This document shows, in pieces, positions 1 through 13,000 of a stretch of 64,000 nucleotides of DNA; position 1 is the stretch's first letter, and the number at the start of each line of letters is the position of its first letter. Location: positions 22,835 through 86,834 of the forward strand of contig NW_017962914.1 of NCBI RefSeq assembly GCF_001661345.1, in the 5' to 3' direction. The stretch comes from Ascoidea rubescens DSM 1968. Taxonomy: Eukaryota; Ascomycota; Saccharomycetes; Ascoideales; Ascoideaceae. The notes under the pieces are model-generated. The model did not search any database. It was not told the DNA's origin and was given only the letters and a program-made list of their open reading frames with translations. The position numbers and the translations under genes were made by a program.

Positions 1-1
1 A

Positions 2-1039
2 AATTGTTCTTCTCCTAGAAAAAAAATATACAGTGTTAATTTTGCCCAGGGCGTTCAATATATTAATAATGATACTAACGATAATGATAAAAGCGTTAAA
101 GATGGAAATAAAACTAAACGTCCAAGTGATTATTCTGAAGCTGAATTGTATGCTAAAGCTTTAGAGGTTGCAAAAGAAAGAGTTTATGGAAATAGTTCTC
201 ACGAGAATAGTAACTTGGTTTTACAAAAACCTCAAACAAGAAGATTTAATAGTGGTGGGATTAGAAAATTTAATGATTCTGATCGATCCTTCTCTTTAAG
301 AAGTGATAGCTCAAAAGATAAAAATAAATTGCGAACAATGTCATTAACAAGTTCACTTTTTGGCCAAAATAGCAAAATTTCTACTAATAATCGAAATCAT
401 TCAATTTTATCTTTAGATTCTCAACTTTTAAATAAGTCACAATTCAATAAAAGAAATTTAAGCAATAATAGTGAGTCTGACTTGGAAAATAGTTTGAGTG
501 CACAAAAAACATATTCTGGTACGCTGAAAGCTTTTGTTAGCCATTCATTGAGAAATAATGATCTCGAAAATAATTCGAATCATCTTTCTCAAGAAAATAT
601 TACAAAAATAGTTGACGATGAAATTATGTCTAAAAAGGAAAAAAAACGCCAGCGAAAATATCTTGAGGAAAAAATAAAATTAAGTCAAATGAGTTTAAAA
701 GAAGAAATTGCAAAAGTTCAACAAAATGCCCCAAAAAAGGTTTCATCAAATGATAAAAATGTATCAAAAAATTCAAATAATAAAAATAAGCATACATTCA
801 AAAGATTCTCAATTCATAGTAGCAGTAATAACAAATCAAAAAATCATAAATCCACGAAAAAGGATGAGCATAAATCAAACAAAAATATTAATATATCGAG
901 TAATAAATCTCCAACAAAACCTGATAACAATGATAATAATCAAAATTTAATGAAGGAATCGGTTGTTTCAACCTCAGAACCAATACATGCTAATAATCAT
1001 AAAGCCTCAAAATTAAAAAAATTGTTTTCTAAGTTTTAA
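2..1039 (+). CDS. C-terminal part of an unrecognised Ser/Asn/Lys-rich protein (5' end outside window)
   Basis: The reading frame is open from the first bases of the window to a TAA at 1037-1039, so the gene starts upstream; 345 residues are visible. The only motif-like stretch is near residues 40-55, where a K-R-P-S-D-Y-S-E-A-E-L-Y-A-K-A run is followed by an ARxRIF-like K-E-R-V-Y-G. This faintly recalls SUZ RNA-binding motifs, but I would not assign it. The rest is Ser/Asn-rich and probably disordered. A Lys/Glu-rich helical segment lies near residues 205-240, and a short basic amphipathic C-terminus ends in L-K-K-L-F-S-K-F. I do not recognise the family. The frame and codon use look genuine. 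Confidence 0.8.
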   Translation, partial: NCSSPRKKIYSVNFAQGVQYINNDTNDNDKSVKDGNKTKRPSDYSEAELYAKALEVAKERVYGNSSHENSNLVLQKPQTRRFNSGGIRKFNDSDRSFSLRSDSSKDKNKLRTMSLTSSLFGQNSKISTNNRNHSILSLDSQLLNKSQFNKRNLSNNSESDLENSLSAQKTYSGTLKAFVSHSLRNNDLENNSNHLSQENITKIVDDEIMSKKEKKRQRKYLEEKIKLSQMSLKEEIAKVQQNAPKKVSSNDKNVSKNSNNKNKHTFKRFSIHSSSNNKSKNHKSTKKDEHKSNKNINISSNKSPTKPDNNDNNQNLMKESVVSTSEPIHANNHKASKLKKLFSKF

Positions 1040-1481
1040 TCAGTCAATTGGACAAATTTTCATTAATTTTTTTTCCCTAAAATATTTGTACTTTTTATAA
1101 TTTTTCTTTCTTTTGATAGACTTATTCTTTTTGTTTTTTTGTTTTTTTGTTTTTTTGTATTTTTTGATGTATTTTTTTGATATTTCTTTAATATTTCTTT
1201 AATACCTTTAACTCTTCTTAATATTTTAATTTTTTAAATTTTTATATTTTTTGATTTTTTCTTGTTTTATATAGGATATGTAATGAAATAGACTAATGAC
1301 AATCATGCAATTTGGATTTAATATAATATAATATAATAAATGTAATTTTACACATTTTGATATTTATTTCTACAAATGAGTGAAATAAGGGTGAAATAAA
1401 ATTATTCATGCCTTTTTTATAATAAACAAACCAAAATAAATGGACCCTTCAATTTCATTAAAAATTTATTTAGTATTAAAA
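1040..1481. other. AT-rich convergent intergenic region
   Basis: This stretch separates two convergent genes. It consists mainly of T-runs with GTTTTTTT-type repeats, a TATAAT-like run near 1320-1340, and AATAAA-type signals on both strands suited to 3'-end formation. I see no coding or RNA gene in it. Confidence 0.6.
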
Positions 1482-1877
1482 TTAAGCTTCTAAAGAAAGA
1501 CGACCTTTTGGATTAGTAACTTTTAAACCTAAGGCTTTTGCACGTTTGAGAATATCAACTCTATTACGGGAAGAAACATTGTGAGCAATTTCAGCAGCAT
1601 ATGATTTTGTGTGCAATAATAATAAATCTAAATCTTTGACATTAGCAACTAAGAAAGCTTTGTGACCAGAAGGCATCATACCTCTAGTTTTTTTATTTGA
1701 ACCATAACCTATTTTTGGTTGAGAAATGGTACCTCTGAAACGACGACGAACACATGAATCAATACCTTTTTGTTTTCTCCAGTTTTCAGAGACACGATGG
1801 TAACGATCAGAGTGGTGACGTTTGAACTTCTTTTGGTGCTTTTTAACGATTTTTGGATGTGGTAATGAGGCAGCCAT
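1482..1877 (-). CDS. RPL32: 60S ribosomal protein eL32
   Basis: This 131-residue protein is a component of the large cytosolic ribosomal subunit. It matches the eL32 family over its whole length. Hallmarks are the N-terminal H-P-K-I-V-K-K-H, the R-H-H-S-D-R-Y block near residue 20, [12 protein letters not shown] near 38-50, S-Q-P-K-I-G-Y-G-S near 52-60 and the C-terminal [11 protein letters not shown]. The coding region is uninterrupted. A perfect TACTAAC branch-point sequence on the same strand lies 22-28 bases upstream of the ATG and is followed by AAG directly before it, so an intron in the 5' leader is likely. Codon use is strongly biased, as expected for a highly expressed gene. Confidence 0.97.
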   Translation of the reverse strand: MAASLPHPKIVKKHQKKFKRHHSDRYHRVSENWRKQKGIDSCVRRRFRGTISQPKIGYGSNKKTRGMMPSGHKAFLVANVKDLDLLLLHTKSYAAEIAHNVSSRNRVDILKRAKALGLKVTNPKGRLSLEA

Positions 1878-1905
1878 CTTGGAACATAATAAAATAAAGT
1901 TAGTA
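1878..1905 (-). promoter_or_regulatory. RPL32: Branch point and 3' splice site of a likely RPL32 5'-UTR intron
   Basis: On the minus strand TACTAAC lies at 1905-1899. It is followed by a T-rich stretch and CCAAG immediately before the ATG at 1877. TACTAAC is the fungal branch-point consensus, and the spacing to the AAG acceptor is normal. The donor is not certain; GTATTT at about 2088-2083 is the best nearby candidate and would give an intron of roughly 210 bases. Confidence 0.6.
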
Positions 1906-2389
1906 ATTGATTGTCAAAATGATAATGCCAATTATACAATTGTGTTCAAATCATAAGATATTATTGGAATGTTTTGATATTATTGAATTGTTTTGGTATT
2001 TGTAAATATTTTTAGATATTAATTTTTTATTCATTATAAAAATATTTTGGTTTATTTTCTATCAAGCTTAAATATTCTATGAAAAATACATTTGCTATAA
2101 ATTTATAATCAAGTCTTGCTTTTTTGAAAAAATTCCAATTTGTATAGAAGATCATGTAACATTATATGGTAACTATTACTACCATAGTGTTTTTAAACTC
2201 ATTATTTTTGATTTTTCATAAAAAAGTAGAAATGCAAAATACAATTATTTTTACTACATTTGCTTTAGTTTTTTATTTACTTGTTTTCTTTTTCTGAAAT
2301 ATTTTTGAATTTATTTATTCTGGAAAGTCAAAACCAAAATATATTTTTTTGAAATAAACACTTTTTGGGATTCAATGTATAGTTCTTTT

Positions 2390-2951
2390 TTGATGTTTTG
2401 AATGAAATGCTGAAAGTCAGCAATTGTGTCAAAAACTGTAGTGCTTGTAATGCTAATGGTTCTGCAGTTGGAATCAAAAAACAGTTGCAAATACTCGCCT
2501 GAGCCACTGGAGTATCTGGAGCTTGAAAATCTCGGAGCAGAACATACCTTTAACTATTATTGATTCTGATTGCGATATCGAGGATCTTGCTGAAGTTGAT
2601 AAATATGGATATATTTCACTTATCTCAGACTTGGACTGCTGAATATTTTCACCAATCCAAACTCCACCTTCTGGGCTTTACCTAATCAGATTACACGTGA
2701 CTGAACTTGTTTCTAGTTTGAAATTCCCAAAAAACACACGCAGTCTGAGAAAACCGTGTTTGTGACACGTCACACAAAACCATATATTGCTCTTGAGCCC
2801 TACTACAATGCACATGATAATTCATTACAGCCCTCTTTTAGGTTCCACTTCAGTGGTGCGGATTCAAACTTTATTTGTGGTTGACACAATTAAAAACAAA
2901 AGGATCGCTTTTCTGTTGTTATTTCACTCTCCATCAGATAATGAGCCTAAG
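2390..2951. other. Region upstream of MED19 with short open segments but no gene I can define
   Basis: This stretch is less AT-rich than typical intergenic DNA here. It has short open segments in all three plus-strand frames, broken by stops. An example is an acidic segment around 2540-2645, and another runs about 55 codons from 2722 to 2880. A CACGTG E-box lies at 2694-2699. It may be a promoter plus leader, a decayed gene, or exons I cannot join. I assign no function. Confidence 0.4.
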
Positions 2952-3513
2952 ATGCCTTCAGACGAGTCTTCTGATATAGGTCTTTACTATGTAGACTTTA
3001 ACAGTATGTTTAGGTGTGGTTTTCTCATTGACCTGTTCTTCTTCAGTGGTGACTAATACATCTCATCTGCTTGCAGGAAATTTCCAAAAGTGCAATGCTT
3101 GTCCTCTTGATAATTTGATTGAATCTTTTGGTTTATCTGACATCGCTGCTTCAGTGGCTCGAACAAAGCCTAATGGTGAGAAGGCTGTTAAGTTGAGAAA
3201 ATCCTACAAATCTCATATCAACGATTTGCCTTACAAGCACACAATCAAGAGCGATAATATACTTGAGTCAATTGCTTTGAGAGAAGATATAACGCTTGGT
3301 TTGAATGATCTCTCCAATTTTATTAAACCAATCGATAGGGACTTGGTTTCAAGAGCTTTAAATTTTAAGAAAACTCCAAAGGATTCTCTCAATGATATTG
3401 AAATTGAAGATTTACAATTTAAAACTATTGTTGATTTTGACAAGAAAAGTTTAAAAAGAAAACAGAAAAATGGCTATACCAACGATGACGATTTGAAACG
3501 TCGTCGTATGTGA
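2952..3513 (+). CDS. ROX3: Mediator subunit 19 (Rox3), one intron
   Basis: This is the Mediator head-module subunit that links RNA polymerase II to activators. Exon 1 is 2952-3003; the donor GTATGT starts at 3004. A GACTAAT branch site lies at 3051-3057, the acceptor CAG ends at 3076, and exon 2 is 3077-3513. Joining gives 162 residues. The family signature spans the junction: G-L-Y-Y-V-D before it, C-P-L-D-N-L-I-E-S-F-G-L after it, then V-A-R-T-K and K-A-V-K-L-R-K-S-Y-K, which align closely with yeast Rox3. The C-terminus ends in K-R-R-R-M, matching the basic K-R-R-R-L-E end of the yeast protein. It is shorter than S. cerevisiae Rox3 (220 residues), lacking middle low-complexity sequence. 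An upstream in-frame start cannot be excluded but has no family support. Confidence 0.88.
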
Positions 3514-4046
3514 TTCAATAATAATTTTGATTGTTTTGAATTAATCTAAATTAATCTCTTTTGATTCTGTTTTCCGATCTACTCAGTTTTGTTTCAATAT
3601 ATCATTTTCCTAAAATGCATACCTGCTTTTCCTTATTTTCCTTATTTTCCTCATTTATACTCTATACTATATTTCAAAACAAAAAGATACAGCGATTTTA
3701 TTTACAAATTCTATAAATTTTTATATAATATATTAATAATACAATTTAATTCAAGTAAAATCAAAAATGAAAATAAAAATAGCAAAAATAAACAAATTAA
3801 CTAATATTAAAATGAACAGAAAGTCAAAAAAACTAATAAAAGAACAAAATTAACAGAAGAAACAAAGAAAATAAACTTAGAGTTAAAATTAAAATTAAAG
3901 CTAAAATTAAAATTAAAATTAAAATTAAAATTGAACCCGAAACTGAAATCAAATTTAATTTGAAAAATAAATTAAATTTGATAATAAACGTAAAAAGATA
4001 GCATAAATAACATTATGTAGCATCAACTTAAAAACCCAATGCAACT
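3514..4046. other. AT-rich convergent intergenic region with AAAATT repeats
   Basis: This is the 3' region between convergent MED19 and FMP27. It contains an imperfect (AAAATT)n run at about 3885-3945 and otherwise A/T-rich sequence with polyadenylation-like signals. No gene is supported. Confidence 0.6.
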
Positions 4047-7000
4047 TTATAATTCCTTATCTTCTTCATCTTTGCTACTGCTACTTCTTAATAGAACTTT
4101 AGGAACAGATTTTTTTCTTAAGTCAGATATCGATGTAAAAGATTCATAATGTGTCAATTGTCTCAATGGCAACATAATCTTCTTATTTTTATTTCTATGA
4201 TGCTTTAATTTATTTCCAATCAATTGCCCCGTATGTGCCAATAGTGATTTTATAACAATTTTCTTCAAATTCATTGCAAGATCCAACAACGTCCAGACCC
4301 TATTGGAAAAATGAATTAGTGGTAATTTCAAAACAAAATCATTCACATTAATTAGCTTAGTTTTACCGGCACCTTTATAACTAACGCACAATATACAGTG
4401 ATTGACTTGGAATGAAACGATGCTTAGATATTTTGATGCTCGGCCAATCATCTCATCAACTTCATCTTGTTCTTCAATATTTGGCAAACTTGTTAATGTT
4501 GTTGAATTGTTTTGAATACCATTTATTCTGTGACTTCTTAATGTAAACTTTCGATTAACAGGAGTTCCTCCTTCTTCTTTTAGACTGATTTTGGTATCTT
4601 GTCTCAGACTTAATGAGCTTGACTTGCTTCCATTTCTAATTGAAAATCCATCATTAGATCCATTAGATCCATTGTCTTCATCATCATCATCCCCATCATC
4701 ATCACTTTCTTCATCGTACCCATCATCTAATACAATTCTACTGTTCATTGAATTACTAGAAAATGATGTATCACTGTAATCCTCATCATCATCATCATCG
4801 TCCCCCTCCTCCTTCCCATCATCTTCGTCGTCTTCATATTCAATAATTCGTTGTTTGGACCTTAACTCACTATTTTTCTTTCTGCTTTGAAAATTTGTAA
4901 GTGTACTGGAACCACTAACTAACGTAGAATCTTGATTTCCACCACCATTTTCGACTATTGATACCTGATTATAATCATTTGGAAACAAATAATGAAATAT
5001 TTTTTCTCCAGTTTTTTGTTCTAATTGAATCTTAACTGGTTGCAATTTCACATTAAAATTTCTAATAACTTTGATTCCCCCAACTGGTTTGTCCATTTTC
5101 CACTCAATTCTAACTAAATTATCACTTTTTGACAGACTTTTGGGCTCTGAACCTTTTGGAGTAAATGGTGAAAAAAATTCTTGATACAATACATCTTTCT
5201 CCAAATTAAAACATTGAATTATTCCAATATCAATTGCATTACGATTTGAACCATCGGGACTCTCTAATCGATTAAACTTAGAATTAGCTAAAGCAACATC
5301 TAGAAATGGTTTTCTATCATCCTCTAACATATGCAAGATTATTTGGTCGGCTCTAATTGCCCATTCCAAAGTATCGTGCGACTCCTGGTATTTTTTTCCT
5401 CCCAAATTAACAACTTTCATTAAAAGATATAATTGAACTAAAGTTTCATATTTTTGATTTCCAATCGCTGAGTAGTCGCTTAATTCATTTTCCAGTAATA
5501 ACGGCTTTCTAAACGAATAACACAATTCTAATTTGCGCAACAACTTGGCCGTCTCTTGAAGGAACTTAAGCTGATCCAAATAACTCGAAAGATTTGAAAG
5601 GTCTGACTTGATTATCATTTTTTCTAATTTTTCATTCAACGTTTTGCTTGTGGGCTCACTGTAAATTAATAAATTAATGATTATAGAATAGAAAGCTGAA
5701 TATTGTGAAGAATCACACGAAACAACAACTTTTGGACATTCCACAATAACTTTGTTTCTTCTGATAGACCCATAATTTTCATCCATAAGCACCATTGGAT
5801 TCACACGATCATATCTAACTGTTATTGATGTCTTTTCCAATAATAAATTATTCGATAGCAAATTATTGTTATGACAAGATTCAGGACCCAACCATGGAGG
5901 CCAGTTGGAAAGAGATCCGTAGTTTTTGATTCCAGTAAAGAGTTTATTTGCATTTGTTGCAACCTCTCCTTTAGAAAAAACAAAAACATTGGCTTGGTTA
6001 AGAATTGCCCCAAACCTTTTTTCAACGGAAATAACATCTGTTTCCTCTTTTTCCAATAATTCTATCTGTTTGTACTTCTTCTCAATAATAGAAACAATAT
6101 TCAACTGAATGCTTGGAGCTATAACAAGAACACATGAATCAACATTTTCATCCTTGATTAATTGAATTTGAGGTAATATTAATTTAAAACAATAATCATT
6201 TTCATGAGAGAGATTAACATCGTTTTCATTTACAGCTGCTAAATCTTCTTCAAAAAACTTAAGTCTGTCAACACAAGACTTTTTATCATATGAGAACTGC
6301 AAAGGTTGATTGTGATCTTTGCTTTCCTCTTCAATTCTAGATAAAGTGGATTTCAATGCGGCTTCATCAGATCGATCATTTTGCTCAACTATTATATCTC
6401 GGAAATAAGAAACAGCCTTATTTCCTAAATACTCGTCCATAGTGCTTTCTAAGTTAACCAAATGAATGTATTTGTAAAAAAAATTTCTGTTGTGGACATT
6501 CCATTTTAATAACATATTGTGAACAATAAATTGATTATTAAAGCGGGACTTTTCATTTTCCGAAAAATCAACATCTTGTAAGTATGTTGCATCGCAGGAA
6601 GTAGGATTTTCCTTGAATACCATAAGATCTTCATGTATTTTGCACAAATCCAGAAATCTCTTTTCTAAATTTTCTATTATCTTTTGTAAAGAAACGCTAT
6701 AATGTTTATCGTCAAATGTTTTTGTTTCAAGAGTGGCTTTATGAAGTTGAATTTCCTTTTTAATTTGATCCATGCGTTCTTGTGTGAGTTTGAATTGTGT
6801 GTCTATCCAGTAGTTCTTTCCCAATATACAATCGTGCGCAACACAATTGTTATTGTTAGAAAGCACATAAGATTCATCAAAATTGGTCTGTCTATAATAT
6901 GATAAATGAGGTGTGAACATGAGAGGAAATATCCGGGCTGTCGCCTTATAAGTTTCTAATGAATTAGTCCCAACTTCCTCAAAATCGTTTCTATCGTACC

Positions 7001-10000
7001 ACGAAAGATCATTGTCAAAAGTTCTGACCTTAGCTGAATGATTGCCTGAATAAGTACCATTGGGCACTTGATTTTTCAATATTCCTTCAATAATTCTAAT
7101 GTCAAAGTTCGATATGATCATCTCTCCAACCTCAAATTTCATCTGAGTTACTCGTTTTGTCAAGTTTAATTTCTCGTAATGTTTGACAAACAACTCCTTT
7201 TTCTGATGAAGATCAAGAGCAAAAGAATCAAGTTTACCTTTCATGCCATACGAATACACCTCATTCAATGATAGCTCTTTTTCATTGTCTCTTTGAAAAT
7301 GTGACATAAATAATGGAGAAATCAAAAATTGATACTTGATACTGTCCAAATATTGAGCAAACTTTTTAGTAGAGGTTTCGGGTCCAAAGATCTTACCATG
7401 ACGTATAGGTAGTGACATGTTTCCAGAAAATAACTTCCACCAAGCAAAGAAATGTTCTATAGACCGCTGAGTCAAATGAACAGTATTATAAGGTCCTTTT
7501 TGAGTTTTTAATCTAGAATTTGAGGTTGAAGGCGATACCAATGAAAAGGCCATATGAACAAAATGACTTCTGAACTTTTCATAGGCATCATATTTACTTA
7601 AGTCTTCAACATAATCTGGATTTGTCAATTTAATCAAATAATGTGGAGTAAATTCAGATGACCTTTGCGTTTTTGTTATCATCCTCTCAAAATTGATCCC
7701 CATCTTAAACTGAACATTTCCAGAAAGCTGAATAGTTACCTTTTCAAAATAATGTTTAGACATTTCCGCTATTACACCACGATTGACAAAAGGCAACTCT
7801 GTTTTATAATCATCCTCCAAATAGTAATTAGCAATAGATGATACAAATAAAGAAGAAGTAGGTAAGAAAACAGACTCTGAAGAATGTCTAGACCACACCA
7901 ACAAAGGCTCCGCTAGATGATTAGGAATAACCCACATAACTTGGTCTGCATCCACTACAAGAAAATCTTTTGGATCATCATTTCGATTAAGATCCAATAT
8001 CACATTCCCCTTGAAGCATAGAATAAAACCAGCAGCCGAACCAGTTAGTTCGTATGGAGACCTTGACCCTTTAAATAATATGTGCAAGTCCCCATGATCG
8101 TTCCAGTTGAAACGAATTCTAGCATGAACGTTTGCTCTAAGTTTATCCCAAAATCCAATTTTATCTGAAGGATCCAATGGAGGCTTGGTGAAGGCATCAA
8201 AAATAAGCATAATTTGCTGAATACATGCTGTCTGCGATGAACCCCAAGTAAACTTTGTAGGCTTGCTTGTGTTTATATCAACAACTAAATTTGGAAACAT
8301 TTTGATTGATGCAACAGTTCTGGGAATCAATAAAGAATATAAACAAAGATTTTCTCTTTGATCGCAACAATAAACAAGTGGCACAAAAACATTTCTAATA
8401 TTGGAAGGAGAGTCAAAAAAATCTTCAGCAATAATACAATTTCCATGAATATGAACAGAAGGAATACTAGAAAACTGATTATCAGAAATAGAAGGAATAT
8501 ATAATAGTGGCAATGGGTAATCCCTTAAATGAACTCTTAACTCGGATAATTTTAAATCAATGTTGAAGGGCAATAAAAGCGTATACTCAGTATCATAGGG
8601 GACCCCTTTTCCAATATCATGAATATACTTGGGTATGGAATCAATGGGAAAATCGACACGATCTATCTTTAAGTCTAAATTTTCTAGTATTATACTCATA
8701 AGAGGGGGATAAAGAGAATTTTCTAACAATCTTCTATTCAAATGTTTATGAGATCCCATATTATTTGAAAGTAAACCATAGAGAAAATCAGCATTATTGG
8801 AAATTTCTTGAGCCATTTTTTGTTTATACACCTCAACTCTTTTTAGCCAAGATTTGGATAAATTTCTTTGCAAAACGTCCAATTTCTGAGACACACTTTC
8901 TCTTTCCATAAAATTCGAAGAAATATTATCCTGATCATCAATTTTATAATAATCCTTTATACTGAATATACTATTTTTATTTCTCAAAACCACAGAAAAA
9001 CACGATGATTCTTCTAAGCTAACGTCTTCGTCATGAAATGAATGTTTTGCTGCTTCTATAAAAAAGTTAAGCTTGGAAAGTCGCTCTTTCTGTTCAGCTA
9101 TACCAATTTGGAAAATCATACTTAACTCACTCTCAAATGGATCATCATCCATTGAAAAGATCCCTCTTCTGGATTTTAAATGAATCTTGGGAAAAATAAC
9201 AGGGGGTACAGCATGTGGTTTGATAACAATCCCCGGTGAATTGTTTTTTAAAGAGTAATTCAATTGCTTTGCAACCTTTAAAAACGTTCCCAAATTATCA
9301 AATAATTTATGAATGACAAATTGGTGAGGAATAGAAAATCTAATTGAGTGAGAACAAATTTCAAGCACTGTATCAAGATCTATCTGTTTTTCATTTTTGC
9401 ATCGTATGTATTCTAGTAAATTGTCAAAATTCAATAAAAGTTGACAATAGTTGACATTAACAAGTGTCGCCCAAAATCCAGAAACAGTTGGAGATTTCAC
9501 ACAAAGCCTGAGAACCTCGGAATTTGAAAAAATACTAGGCATATCGGGTGTTAATTTGATATGAGAATGAAAGTTTTCATAACGCATTTTAAAATTGTTA
9601 GGTAGTTGCAAGACAATATCAATCGAGCCAAAATCACCACTTAAAACCAAGAAATCAAGTATCGAGCTATTGAAGCCATTATTTTTATTCAGTATCTGGT
9701 TTTCAACGATTGGTATAGGTGATTTTGAAACTTTTTTATAAAACGAGAAAACAGTGTTTCTAATCAAACTCACGGAAGACACAATTAAAAAGTAAATAAT
9801 GTGAGAAAAAAGCAAATCGAATCTATCAACTGAAACGTTTACTTTAAGTAAATCCTTTAAGTAATCTTTTTTATGAAATGCAATAGAAGTTAGCTCAACC
9901 ATTGGCATTTTAAAAAAGTTCTTTGATTGTAAGTAAAAAATCTTTTCATTGCTGGGTTCCATGATAGTTTTTCCAATGAGGTTTTTGATTTTAAAATCCA

Positions 10001-13000
10001 CTAGCCAGTAAGGGTCATCATCTTCAGAAATGGACTCTCCTGAGGTGCTGCTAGTCCCATTAAAGCTGATATCTCCATAAAATGACTGATTGCTTTTTGT
10101 ATCTTCTTTTGCCGAATCACGATCCTGAGTTTTAGCAAATATTTTAGAAAGAATCTTATCGTCATCCCCGAGACAGGAGTTGTTTCGCGTTAATAAACAT
10201 GAAGCATTATCAAATTTATAGCAAATTTTTCTTAGACTGTCTTCTATCATATCATTTGGAATTGAGTATGACAACGGTAATTGTTTTAATAAATCGGCTT
10301 CCATAAATATAGACCTAGCTCCTAAAACTAAACTAAAATCTGAAAACGATACGCTAAAGATAGTAAACCAATCAGGTAAATGTTGAAATAAAATTTGTTC
10401 AATTGTGGATTTCTTTTCAGGTTTCAATGTCTTATTTAACTTTTTGTTGATTTTGATGGACTCCAATAAATAATTATCATCCATAGGTAAAAAAACATTT
10501 TCAAAAATCTTTGAAATCCCAGTTAAAATCACCAAATCAGATAAATCAATATTTAGTGACTGAATGCATACACTTGAAGAAAACTGGAAATCTGGTAGAT
10601 TTTCTAATTTGATTTTAAAAATTAAAAAATCTGAACTTAATATATCTTCAGCTTTGTTGAAATAATCAGCTTTCAAAAGTGTTGATGTTGAACTAATAGT
10701 GGAATGGATTGAGATATTATCATCACTATCATTCATATCAGCAGAAAAAACATCATCCACATGATAAACAGGTTTAGTTTTTTTGTGTGCAGGATGGAAA
10801 AAATGAAATAATGAAGGATTATCTAATTCTGATTGTTTATATGAAAGATGTATTCCAGAAACCTCTATTCTATGAAACAATGAACAACTTAAATTATGAA
10901 AACTATTAAATGCTTTTGAAAACATCTTTGAATGTGCCTTCTTTGATTCTAACTCATAACTGATTAAGTTGAAACTTAATATTAAAATCCTAAGCAATTT
11001 ATCATCATTAAACGAGAAATTTTTTAAAATTATTGAAGGATCTTCAATAGTTAATTTTAAATAAATTAATGGATAAATAGAAGCTAAAGTTTTAAAAAAT
11101 TTACTGTAAAGACTTTTAAAATTCTTTTTTGCAACTTTTCCTTTTGCATTTGAGTTGATTAATTCAATATTCAAAGAAGAATCAATTGAGTTAATAAATG
11201 TGTTTATTTTTTCAAATCTTATATGCGATTTATGACGTAAGAATTTATTTATAATTCCACAAAAGAACATATTTAACTGGTTATAATTTAGCAATAAAAG
11301 ACCTAAATGTTCAGCATTTAAATCAATAACAGGAGAAGAAAAATGACTTAGTGTCTTAATTAGTGCTCTCGAGATATCTAGCTCTTGCTCTACTACTTTC
11401 AAAGTTTGAAATAAAGCATTTGATTTTGCCGAGAATGTGATATTAGGAATTTGCAATAATTCAACAATAGTCTGGCTAAAATATGAATTTAAGTCAGAGT
11501 CTGGAGACAGATTATAGTCAAATAGATTGAGTTTCAATGGATTGTTCAAACCATTTTTAATGTGCATTAGGATAGTGACATCAAGTATTGAACCAATCAA
11601 TTGATGAGGTTTGTCGTCAACTTTAAAAATCAAGCCATAACCAGGGGAATGATAGTTTAATCGATTAAAGTTGATATTAAATTCTTTGACCTTAAATTGA
11701 AAAGCAAATTTACTAAGTAAATTTGAATAATTGAAACCATTGTTAAAATTTTCATTTGCATTTTTATTTTTATTTTTATTTTTATTTTTATTTTTATTTT
11801 TATTTTTATTTTCATTTTCATTTGCAGTATTAAAATTAAATTTAGGAAGATCAAAGCCAATATCCGCTTTATTTTTTACATAATCATTTTGGATATCATT
11901 ATTTTGAGTACAGTCATTTTGATTATTATGATCATGATCATAATGACCATGGTAAAATTTCAAAATTTGGTCCAAACTTTCAAAATTGTTGATTAAATTT
12001 AAATAATTTTTAAAAAGACCGTGAAAATTGGAATTATTAATTGAAAAGGTGTTATTTTGAGAATTTAATGATATGTCGTTGGATTTAATAAAATCGTTAA
12101 ATTTATTGTTCAAAGAGTTACTATTATTTTTTTTTACTAGAGATTTTAAAAAAAACAAAAATAAATTTAATTGGGATATGTCAATATTTTGCAAAGATAT
12201 AGAAAGCTCATTTAGAATCGATAGTAATAAGTTTCTCCGATACAATTTTAATTTGTTTTTATTTAGCAGATAAGCCAGCTGAAAGTCTGGTATTTTTCTG
12301 GATTGAACATTATCAGTATCATTATCGTTATTGATATCAATGTTGTTGTTTATTTTATTGTGGTTATGAGAAGTGTTGGCATCATCATTGTTAATATTAT
12401 CACTAATATTATCGCTAATATCATCTTTGCTTTTATTATCGATATTATCAATAATATCGTTATTATTTATATTGTTTAATAGAGAGGATTTATTATTGGA
12501 AATGTAATCTTTTAATGAATCGAATAATAAAGGCAAAAGATTTTCATCATTGATTGATAAAAAGTTTGATGTAGTGTCTAGGAAATCTAGTAGTTTTAAA
12601 TTGAATCCGTTCAAGACAAAATTTGAATTGACATTGGTTATTGAATTTTTTTCAACATTTAATATAGAGTTGAATTCCAGATTTAGTTTGTTAATAATAC
12701 TTTTGTTTTTATTGATGGGATTTTTATTGTTATTGGAGATACGATTATCAATAATATTGAAATTGTTTATGCATAAAGATAAATTGAACAATAGATAATG
12801 AGTTTTGAATATTTGTTGTTCTTTTTTAAAAGATTTTAAGTTTGAGAATAGTTCCATAGTTGGTTGTCTTTTCAATTGTTTAATATCGTCGATTTTCAAA
12901 TAATCGCTATCGTTAGTCAAGATTTGATGTATTTCCTTATCATCAACGTAATTCAAGTTTAAGGAGAACTGTATTTGATTTAGTACTAAAGAAATTGAGG

